A DNA stretch of 64,000 bases from Nocardia albiluteola (lineage in GTDB: Bacteria > Actinomycetota > Actinomycetes > Mycobacteriales > Mycobacteriaceae), in assembly GCF_018860155.1 (NCBI RefSeq), contig NZ_JAHKNI010000013.1:62001-126000 (forward strand). The letters are read 5' to 3'. Below are positions 18,154 to 25,491 of the stretch, piece after piece (the stretch's first letter is position 1; every line of letters starts with the position of its first letter). Under the pieces are notes generated by a model. That model was not told the DNA's origin and did not search any database. It was given only the letters and a program-made list of their open reading frames with translations. The position numbers and the translations under genes were made by a program.

Positions 18154-18296
18154 GACTGCACCTCGCTGGCGCTCGGCTCCGTCGTGCGCGATGCACGCTG
18201 TGTCAATGGTTCGCTCCGCTTCGCTCCACTCACGACTGCACCTCGCTGGCGCTCGGCTCCGTCGTGCGCGATGCACGCTGTGTCATTGGTTCGCTC
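18147..18296 (-). repeat. 70-bp direct repeat pair in the fgd leader
   Basis: Bases 18147-18216 and 18227-18296 are identical except for one position (tgtcaatggt against tgtcattggt) and are separated by a 10-base spacer, giving an 80-base period. Each copy contains a GAGGTG ribosome-binding site followed by TCGTGAGTG, in which a TGA stop and a GTG start overlap. The near-identity implies a recent tandem duplication of the 5' leader together with its start signal. Confidence 0.93.
18150..18233 (-). CDS. Leader ORF 2 of fgd (27 residues)
   Basis: A GTG-initiated ORF encoding a peptide whose C-terminal part is QRASRTTEPSASEVQS. Its TGA overlaps the fgd GTG start (GTGA), so terminating ribosomes can reinitiate on fgd. 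Its own GTG overlaps the stop of leader ORF 1 in the same way. Length modulo three is preserved by the duplication (80-base period plus altered spacer). Coding potential is inferred from the overlap architecture, not from homology. The peptide may matter only for translation coupling. Confidence 0.6.
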   Translation of the reverse strand: MSGAKRSEPLTQRASRTTEPSASEVQS

Positions 18297-18310
18297 GCGA
18301 GCTCGCTCAC
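18230..18310 (-). CDS. Leader ORF 1 of fgd (26 residues)
   Basis: A GTG ORF (VSELASEPMTQRASRT...) preceded at 7 bases by AGGAGGG (18318-18324), the strongest ribosome-binding site in this region. It ends in the same SASEVQS peptide as leader ORF 2, and its TGA overlaps the GTG of ORF 2. It is therefore the likely ribosome entry point for the ORF1-ORF2-fgd chain. An open frame extends upstream to about 18547, but the SD supports this start. Confidence 0.6.
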   Translation of the reverse strand: MSELASEPMTQRASRTTEPSASEVQS

Positions 18311-18611
18311 TGTGCGTCCCTCCTGTTCACGAATCGCTTGGGTACCCCCCGACGGTTGACTACAGCGCCGGGAAGCCGTGCCGCATTCCACAACGCCCCG
18401 AAATCCCGGGGCCCTCACCGACCATATCCCGTGACCTCGGTTAATCCCCGGCGCGCTCACCTCCGCCGGGTTGCGCACATGTGGAGCGACCCGCAGCGCA
18501 CATGTGCGCGCGCCGGTGCGGGGCGGCCGAGTTGCACACATGTTCATGTGCCGCGCAGCCGAGTTGTCCAGATGTGGAGCGCCACGATCAACGTCACTCC
18601 GGGTGCGGCTT
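18311..18611. promoter_or_regulatory. fgd upstream region with repeated ACATGT motifs
   Basis: No gene is supported here. The stretch contains the Shine-Dalgarno of leader ORF 1 (18318-18324) and, near the 3' end of the AraC gene, four related motifs centred on ACATGT or AGATGT (18477-18482, 18500-18505, 18538-18543, 18570-18575). Two are embedded in similar 19-base units ending ATGTGGAGCG (18470-18488 and 18563-18581), and one is the palindrome CGCACATGTGCG. These could be binding sites for a regulator of fgd. Confidence 0.4.
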
Positions 18612-19400
18612 TCAACGGTGCGGTGGGAGGGTGGGGGTCAGCAGTCGGTGCAGGGCGGTTGGGGTGTGGCCCAGGTGTTCGCGGACGGTGCGGGTCAGGT
18701 GAGCCTGGTCGGCGAAGCCCAGATCAGCGGCAAGGTCGGCGAGGCCGGCTTCTCCGTCCGTGATCCGGTCGAGGGCCTGCCCGACTCGTATCCGGTTGCG
18801 GTAGCGGGTCAGCGACACTCCCATGTGCTGGGAGAACACCCGACTCAGCCGATACGGCGAAACCTTCAGCAGTACGGCCAAAGAGTGCAGCCCGGCCGAC
18901 TCCGGTGCCCGGTCGATGATCGCCTCGCGGGCCGCGGTGACCAGCGCTCGGTCGGCGGGCCGCGGCCGTGGGGCCGGCCGTCCGGCGGCGAGTGCGACGA
19001 GCCGGACCAGTTCCTCGGTCACCGCGTAGTCGATATCGCCGCCCGCGGCAGCCGCGAGCATTCGGCGGTGCGCGAGCTCGATACGCGCATCGACGTAGAT
19101 CGCACGCGGGCTCACCGCGCCCTCCAGAAGGCCGGGCTCGATGGTCACCGCGGTGCAGACGTCACCGCCGGCGGGGTGGGAGAACCCTTCCTCCTCACGC
19201 GGTGCGCCGATGTAGCCGACGGTGCGGTCCAGGTCGGCGAGTTCACCGTCGGCCCGTCGCCGGAACCTGCCCCGGCGCACGAGCACGAGCCGATGGTCGG
19301 CGCGGACTTCCGGAGCCGAGAAGTGGGTGTGATCGGAGCGGCAGTTCACGGTGGTGACGGTGAACTCCGGCCGGGCAGCGAGGGTCGTGGCGGACAGCAC
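18612..19400 (-). CDS. AraC-family transcriptional regulator
   Basis: A protein of about 262 residues with an N-terminal beta-rich cupin-like sensing region and a C-terminal AraC-type double helix-turn-helix. The DNA-binding part includes LHSLAVLLKVSPYRLSRVFSQ, then LADLAADLGFADQAHLTRTV and the closing HTPTALHRL. The open frame runs far upstream, antisense to other genes. The first reasonable start is GTG at 19400 (VLSATTLAAR). The start is uncertain because no strong ribosome-binding site is seen. It is divergent from the VOC gene, which it may control. Confidence 0.75.
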   Translation of the reverse strand: MLSATTLAARPEFTVTTVNCRSDHTHFSAPEVRADHRLVLVRRGRFRRRADGELADLDRTVGYIGAPREEEGFSHPAGGDVCTAVTIEPGLLEGAVSPRAIYVDARIELAHRRMLAAAAGGDIDYAVTEELVRLVALAAGRPAPRPRPADRALVTAAREAIIDRAPESAGLHSLAVLLKVSPYRLSRVFSQHMGVSLTRYRNRIRVGQALDRITDGEAGLADLAADLGFADQAHLTRTVREHLGHTPTALHRLLTPTLPPHR

Positions 19401-19520
19401 CCACGGACCGTACGCCGCACGGACGACACGAAACTGCCCGCAAAAATCTTCAAGACCCGCGCGGGGCCGGACACGGATGCTGAGACGGCAACATCGACTA
19501 CACCAGGGAGACAACGAAAT

Positions 19521-19877
19521 ATGACCGTCTACGCGAACCTCGCCGCGATCATCATCGACTGTGCCGCACCGCAGGTGATGGCGGAGTTCTACCGCGAGGT
19601 CACCGGCTGGAAGATCACCCACATCGACGACGATTCGGCCTACCTCGGCGAGGGCCCGATCCAGCTCGCATTCCAGCGGGTCGCGGGCTACACGGGGCCC
19701 GGTTGGCCCGATGCCGGTAAGCACGCCCACCTCGACTTCACGGTCGCCGATGTGCCCGCCGAAACCGAGCGGCTGCTCGCACTCGGCGCGACCGTGCCCG
19801 AATTCCAGCCGGGGCAGGGTCAGTGGACGGTGCTCGCCGATCCCGAAGGCCACCTTTTCTGCCTGGCCGCGGCATGA
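19521..19877 (+). CDS. VOC superfamily (glyoxalase-like) protein
   Basis: A 118-residue single-domain protein of the vicinal-oxygen-chelate fold. It begins MTVYANLAAIIIDCAAPQ, continues with the AEFYREVTGWKI helix-strand, and ends with WTVLADPEGHLFCLA, where the DPEGH glutamate region is typical of metal ligands in the fold. The ATG lies 7 bases after GGGAGAC. It is divergent from the AraC regulator. Members include glyoxalases, dioxygenases and resistance proteins, and the substrate here is unknown. Confidence 0.82.
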   Translation: MTVYANLAAIIIDCAAPQVMAEFYREVTGWKITHIDDDSAYLGEGPIQLAFQRVAGYTGPGWPDAGKHAHLDFTVADVPAETERLLALGATVPEFQPGQGQWTVLADPEGHLFCLAAA

Positions 19878-19959
19878 CCGGCGCAGCACCGGAGGGCTAC
19901 AACACCGTGACGATGCCTTCGGGCAGCGCGGCGGACGCATAAAGGACGTACCGGTCCGC

Positions 19960-19993
19960 CACATGCCCACCTGACCGGTCCGGTGGGCATGTG
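19960..19993 (+). terminator. Hairpin downstream of the VOC gene
   Basis: A perfect 12-bp stem (CACATGCCCACC with GGTGGGCATGTG) encloses a 10-base loop, about 80 bases after the VOC stop. No T tract follows. Probable terminator between the VOC and HAD genes. Confidence 0.6.
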
Positions 19994-20003
19994 TGAATGG
20001 TCG

Positions 20004-20018
20004 CAACTTCGAAAGTTG
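20004..20018. promoter_or_regulatory. Inverted repeat upstream of the HAD gene
   Basis: CAACTT-CGA-AAGTTG is a 6-bp inverted repeat with a 3-base centre, 30-45 bases before the start of the HAD hydrolase. Its position and symmetry fit an operator. No regulator is identified. Confidence 0.3.
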
Positions 20019-20048
20019 TCCACATCGTGAAGATCGATAGCCCACAAT

Positions 20049-20852
20049 GTGCTGGTGACCGATGCTGAGCCGATCCTGTCCTACCTGACCGATATGGACG
20101 GGGTACTGGTGCACGAGGACCACCTGATCCCCGGCGCCGACAAGTTCCTGCAGGACCTGCAGGCCAACGACATCCCGTTCCTGGTGCTCACCAACAACTC
20201 CATCCGCACTCCCCGCGACCTGCAGGCACGGCTGCGCCACAGCGGCCTGGACATTCCGGAGGAGGCGATCTGGACCTCCGCGCTGGCGACGGCGACCTTC
20301 CTGAACGACCAGCGCCCCGGCGGCACCGCCTACGTGGTCGGCGAGTCGGGCCTCACCACCGCCCTGCACGAGATCGGTTACGTGCTGACCGACAGCGATC
20401 CGGACTACGTCGTGCTCGGAGAGACCCGCACCTACTCCTTCGAGGCGATCACCACCGCCATCCGCCTGGTAGACAAGGGCGCCCGATTCATCGCCACCAA
20501 CCCGGACGCGACCGGCCCCTCCCGCGAGGGCCTGCTGCCCGCGACGGGCTCGGTGGCGGCGCTCATCACCCGCGCCACCGGCCGCGAGCCGTATTACGTC
20601 GGCAAGCCGAACCCGCTGATGATGCGCTCGGCGCTGCGCCGGATCGGGGCACACTCGCAGTCCACGGTGATGATCGGCGACCGCATGGACACCGACGTCA
20701 TCGCCGGGCTGGAGGCGGGCATGCGCACGATCCTGGTCACCTCGGGCATCTCCACCCGTAAATCGGTGGAGCAATACCCTTATCGCCCAACGGTCGTCGT
20801 CGATTCGGTCGCTGATCTCGTCGGCTACACCGCCGACCCGTTCGCCCGCTAG
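20049..20852 (+). CDS. HAD-IIA family hydrolase (NagD-like)
   Basis: A 267-residue phosphatase-type protein of the haloacid dehalogenase superfamily, subfamily IIA. Motif I is TDMDGVL (nucleophile D15, acid/base D17), motif II is VLTNNS, the motif III lysine lies in VGKPNP, and motif IV is GDRMDTD. A C2-type cap lies between motifs II and III. Relatives dephosphorylate sugar phosphates, nucleotides or p-nitrophenyl phosphate; no specific substrate is indicated. The start is GTG at 20049, and a second GTG at 20055 is possible. Confidence 0.88.
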   Translation: MLVTDAEPILSYLTDMDGVLVHEDHLIPGADKFLQDLQANDIPFLVLTNNSIRTPRDLQARLRHSGLDIPEEAIWTSALATATFLNDQRPGGTAYVVGESGLTTALHEIGYVLTDSDPDYVVLGETRTYSFEAITTAIRLVDKGARFIATNPDATGPSREGLLPATGSVAALITRATGREPYYVGKPNPLMMRSALRRIGAHSQSTVMIGDRMDTDVIAGLEAGMRTILVTSGISTRKSVEQYPYRPTVVVDSVADLVGYTADPFAR

Positions 20853-20995
20853 GCGGGGGCCCGTCGGCGCTGGATCCGGCTTCCCGGGCCGAATTCGTGC
20901 CGCTCGCGAAGGTGTGTGGCCGGCGCGCGAGCGCACGTACCACCTCCGCCGCAGCCGCTGAGCCCGCGGCCGTCGGTCGAGTCCGGCCGGACGAC

Positions 20996-21442
20996 CTACT
21001 CGGATTCGAGCGCGTCGAGCGCGGCCGACAGATCCAGCAGCGCATCGACGATGTCGTTCAGCCGCTCGACGCCCAACCGGGCGGCCAGGCGCTCGGCCAT
21101 CTCCGCGTGCTGCGGGGTGATCCGGCGCATCGCCTCGTGACCGGATTCGGTGACCGCCACGAGTTTGGCGCGGCGGTGCGCCGGGTTGGGGCGGTACTCG
21201 GCAAGCCCCTTGGCCACCAGCAGATCCGCGATGCGCTGCACACTCTGGCGGGTGATACCCATCTCGCGTGCGATACCGGAGACGGGGAGCGGCGCGGGCA
21301 GGACCGCGCCGAGCACCTGCCACCACGCCGCGGTGATTCCGGCCGGTTGCGCCAATTCCTCCGCGATGGAAAGGAATTGGCCGTTCAACTTGAACGTGGT
21401 GATCGCCGTGGCGCTGAACGACTGCGGAATCGTCCGGCTCAT
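20996..21442 (-). CDS. MarR-family transcriptional regulator
   Basis: A 148-residue winged-helix regulator. The helix-turn-helix reads SGIAREMGITRQSVQRIADLLV, followed by the wing (EYRPNPAHRRAKLVAVTESG) and a C-terminal dimerisation helix. The ATG follows GGAGGTGCGGTG. It is 64 bases downstream of the DJ-1/PfpI gene on the same strand, and both probably share the promoter at 22142-22180 with its two palindromic operators. That suggests autoregulation. Confidence 0.87.
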   Translation of the reverse strand: MSRTIPQSFSATAITTFKLNGQFLSIAEELAQPAGITAAWWQVLGAVLPAPLPVSGIAREMGITRQSVQRIADLLVAKGLAEYRPNPAHRRAKLVAVTESGHEAMRRITPQHAEMAERLAARLGVERLNDIVDALLDLSAALDALESE

Positions 21443-21506
21443 CACCGCACCTCCGGGCCCGGCATCCGCGGCAGGCTGCATCCCGCTGATCCGGTCGCGC
21501 ACACAC

Positions 21507-22142
21507 TCATTCGGCCACCGCCCGCTGCGCCTCGTATTCGGCCAGCGTGTAGAAGCCCTTCGGGTCGTTGTCCCCGTACAGCGCATACCAGGCGTCGAGC
21601 ACGTGCGGCTCGAAGACACCCAGCCGCGCGAAGATCTCCCGCGCGAATTCGACCGGACGCGTGCCGGTCGCGGTGATCAGATCGCCGCCGGTCACCGCCG
21701 TGTCCGCCACGTAGTGTTCCCCGCCCGAATATCCGCTCATGGCAAGGTATCCCGGATCGTTACTGGTGTGCGGCCGCTCGTCCAGCAGTCCGGCCGCGGC
21801 GAGCACGAACGTGGCGCCGCAGATCGCGGCCACCGGCGTACCGGCCGCCAGGAACTCGCCCGCCTTGGTCCCGAAGGCGGCCAGCGCGCCGGATTCCGCG
21901 ATGGACGATCCGGGCAGGATCAGCATCGCGCTGTCGCCCGGCGCGAGCTCGTCCAGCGCGAGATCGGGCACGATGCGCATGCCGCCCATCGATGTCACCG
22001 CCTCGCGCGTGGGACCGACGGTTCGCACCCGCCAGGTCCCAGGTTCGCGATGCCACAGCGCGCGATTGATGCCCGCGGTGGCGTGCCCGACCTCCCAGTC
22101 AGCGAACGTGTCGTACACAGCCATATGCACTGTTCTCATCAT
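21507..22142 (-). CDS. DJ-1/PfpI family protein
   Basis: A 211-residue class-I glutamine-amidotransferase-fold protein. The nucleophile elbow is AAICGAT (C108), with a preceding acidic segment near LILPGSS and a later SGYSGGEHYVAD loop. Family members include proteases, glyoxalase III-type enzymes, isonitrile hydratase-like proteins and oxidative-stress chaperones; the exact role is not evident. The first ATG (22142) lies inside operator 1, and an ATG at 22124 (MAVYDTFADWE) is a good alternative. Followed by the MarR gene. Confidence 0.83.
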   Translation of the reverse strand: MMRTVHMAVYDTFADWEVGHATAGINRALWHREPGTWRVRTVGPTREAVTSMGGMRIVPDLALDELAPGDSAMLILPGSSIAESGALAAFGTKAGEFLAAGTPVAAICGATFVLAAAGLLDERPHTSNDPGYLAMSGYSGGEHYVADTAVTGGDLITATGTRPVEFAREIFARLGVFEPHVLDAWYALYGDNDPKGFYTLAEYEAQRAVAE

Positions 22143-22177
22143 GACAGCATGCTGTCATTATTGACAGCATGCTGTCA
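22142..22177 (-). promoter_or_regulatory. Two identical 16-bp palindromic operators before the DJ-1/MarR operon
   Basis: TGACAGCATGCTGTCA occurs at 22142-22157 and again at 22162-22177. Both copies are perfect palindromes with a start-to-start distance of 20 bases (about two helical turns). On the minus strand the distal copy supplies a perfect -35 hexamer TTGACA (22178-22173), and an acceptable -10 (CAGCAT) lies 18 bases on. This would place the transcript start at or near the ATG at 22142. A dimeric regulator bound here would block RNA polymerase. The co-encoded MarR protein is the obvious candidate. Confidence 0.8.
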
Positions 22178-22256
22178 ATGCCTGGACCGCACGGGGTCCG
22201 GCTCACCGACGACGCCCCCTCGACAATCGTTGGCGAGCCGGCCCGTGCGAGCCGCC

Positions 22257-22847
22257 TCAGGCGTCGGCGCCGTGCTGCGAGTCGGGCGCCCACTCGCTCT
22301 GCTGCGCCTGCGCAACCCGCCCATCGGGCCGCACCCGATAGACGATCTCGACCCCACCGCCCTCGAGCGGCTGCGTGCTCTCGAGCTCCAGCCCCAGATC
22401 GACGCTCACCGCGTCCGTCAGCCGCATGCCGCCGCCCAGCACGAACGGCACCACCACCAGACTCAGCTCGTCGAGCGCGCCGAGCGCCCGGAACGTCTCG
22501 ATCGTGTGCGGCCCGCCGACCAGATGGACATCGCCACCCTGGTTGGCCGCCCGCATCGCCGCAAGCAGCCGGACCGGATCGCTCTCCACGGTCACGTGGT
22601 CGGGCGTGCCCTCGGGACGGTGCGAGCCCAGCACGAACACCTGCAGATCCGGCCACGGCCACCACTCGTTGGTCAGCGCCGGCTCGAAGGTGGTGCGGCC
22701 CATCAGCGCCGCCTCACAGGTCTCGAGGAATTCCACCATGCCGTGGCTGCCCTGGCCGTGCACCGGATCCACGACCTGCGGCGGCCACCCGTTCGGAGTC
22801 GTGATGTAGCCGTCGGCACTCATGCACAGGCGCGCCCTGATCCGCAT
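22257..22847 (-). CDS. RibD C-terminal/dihydrofolate-reductase-fold protein
   Basis: A 196-residue protein of the RibD_C/DHFR-like family of NADPH-dependent reductases. It opens RIRARLCMSADGYITTPNGWP, has MGRTTFEPAL in the middle and HLVGGPHTIETF before a final domain with VVPFVLGGGMRL, all hallmarks of this widespread actinobacterial family. Most members have no assigned substrate. The ATG at 22847 follows GAAGGATC. It lies upstream of the DJ-1 promoter and is transcribed in the same direction. Confidence 0.85.
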   Translation of the reverse strand: MRIRARLCMSADGYITTPNGWPPQVVDPVHGQGSHGMVEFLETCEAALMGRTTFEPALTNEWWPWPDLQVFVLGSHRPEGTPDHVTVESDPVRLLAAMRAANQGGDVHLVGGPHTIETFRALGALDELSLVVVPFVLGGGMRLTDAVSVDLGLELESTQPLEGGGVEIVYRVRPDGRVAQAQQSEWAPDSQHGADA

Positions 22848-22976
22848 GCAAGGATCCTTCCCACGTCGTCGGCCCGCACCCGGGCCGCACATTCACCGGA
22901 CGCAGGTAGGACGGAACAGCTGGCACAAATTCATCGCCGGAACCGCGAAGCCGGCCGATGCGGACGCGGAGACGAA

Positions 22977-23016
22977 ACAACCCTCATCGCCGAAACCGTT
23001 CGGCGACAAGGGTTGT
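22977..23016 (-). terminator. Terminator of the rhodanese-metZ operon
   Basis: A compound hairpin with outer arms ACAACCCT/AGGGTTGT and an inner perfect 8-bp stem TCGCCGAA/TTCGGCGA around a 4-base loop, 17 bases beyond the metZ stop. Read on the minus strand, the stem is followed by a T-rich stretch (TTGTTTCG). This is a good intrinsic terminator and could work in both directions. Confidence 0.85.
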
Positions 23017-23032
23017 GAATCGTCGGAATGCC

Positions 23033-24247
23033 TCAGCCGAGCGCCTGATCCAGATCGTTCAGCAGGTCCTGCACGTCCTCCAGGCCGATCGAGATGCGCA
23101 GCACGCCGTCGGTGATGCCCACGGCCGCACGGCCTTCCGGCCCCATCGCGCGGTGCGTGGTGGTGGCCGGGTGGGTGATCAGCGTCTTCGCATCGCCCAG
23201 GTTGTTGGAGATGTCGATGATGCGCAGCCGGTTCAGCACCTCGAAGGCGCGCTTCTTCCCCTCCTCCGGCCCCGAGGCCAGCTCGAAGGTGATGACGGTG
23301 CCGCCGCCGTCCATCTGCTGCCGGGCCAGCTCGTACTGCGGATGCGAGGGCAGGAAGGGGTATTTCACCCACGCCACCTCGGGCTGCTGCTCCAGGAATT
23401 CGGCGATCTTCAGCGCGGACTGCACCGAGTGCCGCACCCGCAGCGGCATCGTCTCCAGGCCCTTGAGCAGCGTCCACGCATTGAACGGGCTCAGCGCCGG
23501 ACCGGTGTGGCGCATCAGGTTCTTCACCGGACCGTCGATGTACTCCTGGGAGCCCAGGATCGCGCCGCCCAGCACCCGACCCTGGCCGTCGATGTGCTTG
23601 GTGCCCGAATACACCACGACGTCCGCGCCCAGCTCCAGGCTGTGCTGCAGCAGCGGCGTGGCGAAGACGTTGTCCAGCACCACCTTCGCGCCGGCGGCGT
23701 GGGCCAGCTCGGACACCCGTCGCACATCCACCAGTGTCTGCATCGGGTTCGACGGGGTCTCGAAGAAGACCGCCTGGGTCGGCTCCGACAGCGCCGCCTC
23801 CCACTGGGACAGGTCCTCGCCGTCGACGAAGACCGTTTCCACGCCCCAGCGCGGCAGGATCTCGTTGCACACCACGAAGCACGAACCGAACAGGCTGCGC
23901 GCGGCGACCAGCCGATCGCCGTTGCCCAGCAGCGCGGCGAGGGCCGTGAAGACCGCGGACATGCCGCTCGCGGTCGCGAAGCACGCCTCGGCGCCCTCGA
24001 TCAGGCGCATCCGCTCCTCGAACATGGCCACGGTCGGGTTGCCGTAGCGCGAGTACACGAAGTGCTCGATCTCGCCGGTGAACGACGCCTCGGCCGCCTC
24101 CGCGCTGGGGAAGACGAAGCCGGAGGTCAGGTACAGCGCCTCGGCGTTCTCCTCGAATCCGGACCGCCGCAGCCCACCGCGCACGGCCTGGGTCGCCGGG
24201 CCCACGCCCTCGGGCAGCGGCTTGTCGAACGCACCACCGGTGATCAT
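23033..24247 (-). CDS. metZ: O-succinylhomoserine sulfhydrylase MetZ
   Basis: MetZ uses PLP to convert O-succinylhomoserine (or the acetyl ester) and sulfide to homocysteine, the direct-sulfhydrylation route to methionine. The 404-residue protein is of the Cys/Met-metabolism PLP family: VYSRYGNPT near residue 64, ATASGMSAV, FFETPSNP and the PLP lysine in VVYSGTKHIDGQG (K217). The ATG follows CTGGAGGC and overlaps the rhodanese stop (ATGA). It is expressed from the SAM-IV-controlled leader, fitting repression when SAM is plentiful. Confidence 0.94.
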   Translation of the reverse strand: MITGGAFDKPLPEGVGPATQAVRGGLRRSGFEENAEALYLTSGFVFPSAEAAEASFTGEIEHFVYSRYGNPTVAMFEERMRLIEGAEACFATASGMSAVFTALAALLGNGDRLVAARSLFGSCFVVCNEILPRWGVETVFVDGEDLSQWEAALSEPTQAVFFETPSNPMQTLVDVRRVSELAHAAGAKVVLDNVFATPLLQHSLELGADVVVYSGTKHIDGQGRVLGGAILGSQEYIDGPVKNLMRHTGPALSPFNAWTLLKGLETMPLRVRHSVQSALKIAEFLEQQPEVAWVKYPFLPSHPQYELARQQMDGGGTVITFELASGPEEGKKRAFEVLNRLRIIDISNNLGDAKTLITHPATTTHRAMGPEGRAAVGITDGVLRISIGLEDVQDLLNDLDQALG

Positions 24248-24666
24248 GACTGCCTCCAGGCCAGACCCAGGGCGCGCCAGCCGGCGCCGCCGCGATGCCC
24301 GTTCGCGTCGAGCGGGCCCTCGAAGCCCTCGAGCACGTTGAAGGAGGGGGTGTATCCGGCAGCGGTCGAGGCGATCGCCGCGCCGATGGAGCGCTGCCCG
24401 GACCGGCACAGGAAAATCACCGGCGCGTCGCTGTCCGCCGCGCGCCCGGCCAGCGCCTGCTTCAGCTGGTCGGTGAATTCGCCGTTGGGTGCGCCGGTGC
24501 CGTCGACCCATTCGATCAGCGCCGTGGGCCGGTCGATGGCGCTGGTGTCGGGCACCCCGACGAACCGCCACTCGGCCTCGGTGCGCACATCGACCAACAC
24601 CGCATCGGGGTTGTCGCGCAACAAATCCCACGCCTGCTGGGGCGTGATGTCACCTGCGTAAGTCAC
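24244..24666 (-). CDS. Rhodanese-like sulfurtransferase
   Basis: A 140-residue single rhodanese domain with the active-site loop CRSGQRS (catalytic C87) and LVDVRTEAEW at the substrate-binding strand. It sits directly upstream of metZ with an ATGA overlap, an arrangement remembered from mycobacteria (Rv0390/Rv0391). A role in supplying persulfide or sulfide for homocysteine synthesis is a reasonable inference. The start is GTG (VTYAGDITPQ), preceded by GAGGAGG, which immediately follows the SAM-IV aptamer. Confidence 0.92.
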   Translation of the reverse strand: MTYAGDITPQQAWDLLRDNPDAVLVDVRTEAEWRFVGVPDTSAIDRPTALIEWVDGTGAPNGEFTDQLKQALAGRAADSDAPVIFLCRSGQRSIGAAIASTAAGYTPSFNVLEGFEGPLDANGHRGGAGWRALGLAWRQS

Positions 24667-24681
24667 AGAACCTCCTCGCGA

Positions 24682-24796
24682 ATCCGCACTTGCCGCGCCC
24701 GGAGCTGGGCGCGTGCCAGGTCGTCACCCGGAGCACCCCACCGCGGAGGAGGGTTGCCGACCAGCGAGCCGGGGCCTATCGCTGGCACTCATGACC
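24682..24796 (-). ncRNA. SAM-IV riboswitch upstream of rhodanese-metZ
   Basis: Read on the minus strand, the segment begins GGTCATGAGTGCCAGCG, continues with GGCCCCGGC, GCTGG and CGGCAACCCTCC, then CCGCGGTGGGGTGC and CCGGGTGACGACC, and ends in a GC hairpin followed by GCGGCAAGTGCGG. These blocks and their order match the mycobacterial SAM-IV aptamer as I remember it: the closing GGTC/GACC helix, the SAM core and the 3' pseudoknot strand. The aptamer ends 5 bases before the GAGGAGG of the rhodanese gene, so ligand binding probably controls translation initiation. It explains how SAM would repress this methionine operon. Confidence 0.93.
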
Positions 24797-24842
24797 TTCG
24801 ATCGAGATTGCCTGGCCATGGGGCCACCTGTCAAACCCTCGT

Positions 24843-25289
24843 TCACGGCCGATCGCAGACGAGCCAGGTGCCCTGCGGCCGGGTCAGATTCCAGACCGAG
24901 GTGGCCGATTTCCCGTCGACCTTGCTGCTCACGGTCACCGTCGCGCGGTTGCCTTCGACGTGGGGATCCTTCAGGCCATCGATCGCGATGTCCTTTCCGG
25001 CCGCATCGGGACCCAGCGGTGAACGCGCCTGCTCGAATCCGGGGCACTCGGTCCCTGCCCGCTTCGCCGCATCGGTGCCGCGCTGCGCGTCGACGAAGGC
25101 ATGCACCGCGTTCGCGATGCGATCGGCATCTGTGAGATTCTTCTCAGCGGGGTGCAGCAGCGCGGCGATCACGATACCCACGATGACCAGCACCGCGAGC
25201 ACCGCGGCGGCCAGGAACGGCACCAGCGAGCGGACCGGCTCCCCCTGGTCGATCGGGGTCGGCTCGCCGGTGGTCTCCGCGTCACTCAT
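24843..25289 (-). CDS. Small membrane-anchored protein of unknown function
   Basis: A 148-residue protein with a short acidic cytoplasmic N-terminus, one transmembrane segment (SLVPFLAAAVLAVLVIVGIVI, split here as about residues 21-45) and an extracytoplasmic domain of about 100 residues with two cysteines (GTECPGF and LVCDRP). This layout is common in actinobacterial secreted proteins with a cystatin- or SnoaL-like fold. It lies just upstream of the SAM-IV leader on the same strand but is separated from it by that element. Function not recognised. Confidence 0.72.
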   Translation of the reverse strand: MSDAETTGEPTPIDQGEPVRSLVPFLAAAVLAVLVIVGIVIAALLHPAEKNLTDADRIANAVHAFVDAQRGTDAAKRAGTECPGFEQARSPLGPDAAGKDIAIDGLKDPHVEGNRATVTVSSKVDGKSATSVWNLTRPQGTWLVCDRP

Positions 25290-25491
25290 GCACCGATCAT
25301 CCCTGGTGGCGGGCGGGCCCGGAGAACGGACCCCGGCTCGTTCGCGCGATGCCGCCACAACCGGCCATAGCCGACACCGATAGAATCACCGCCGAGCCCG
25401 GTCCCGGCCGGGACGAACCGAATCCCCCCGAGCGGCAACGTTGCAGCATCGAACGGTATGAAGGATCGTCGGGTGTATCCCGGACCCAGCG

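Noticed and set aside
18612..21506. A 964-residue open frame on the minus strand
   Set aside because: Only the ~262 C-terminal residues look like a protein (AraC regulator). The rest is antisense to VOC and HAD genes and MarR coding sequence and is rich in Arg/Gly chance codons.
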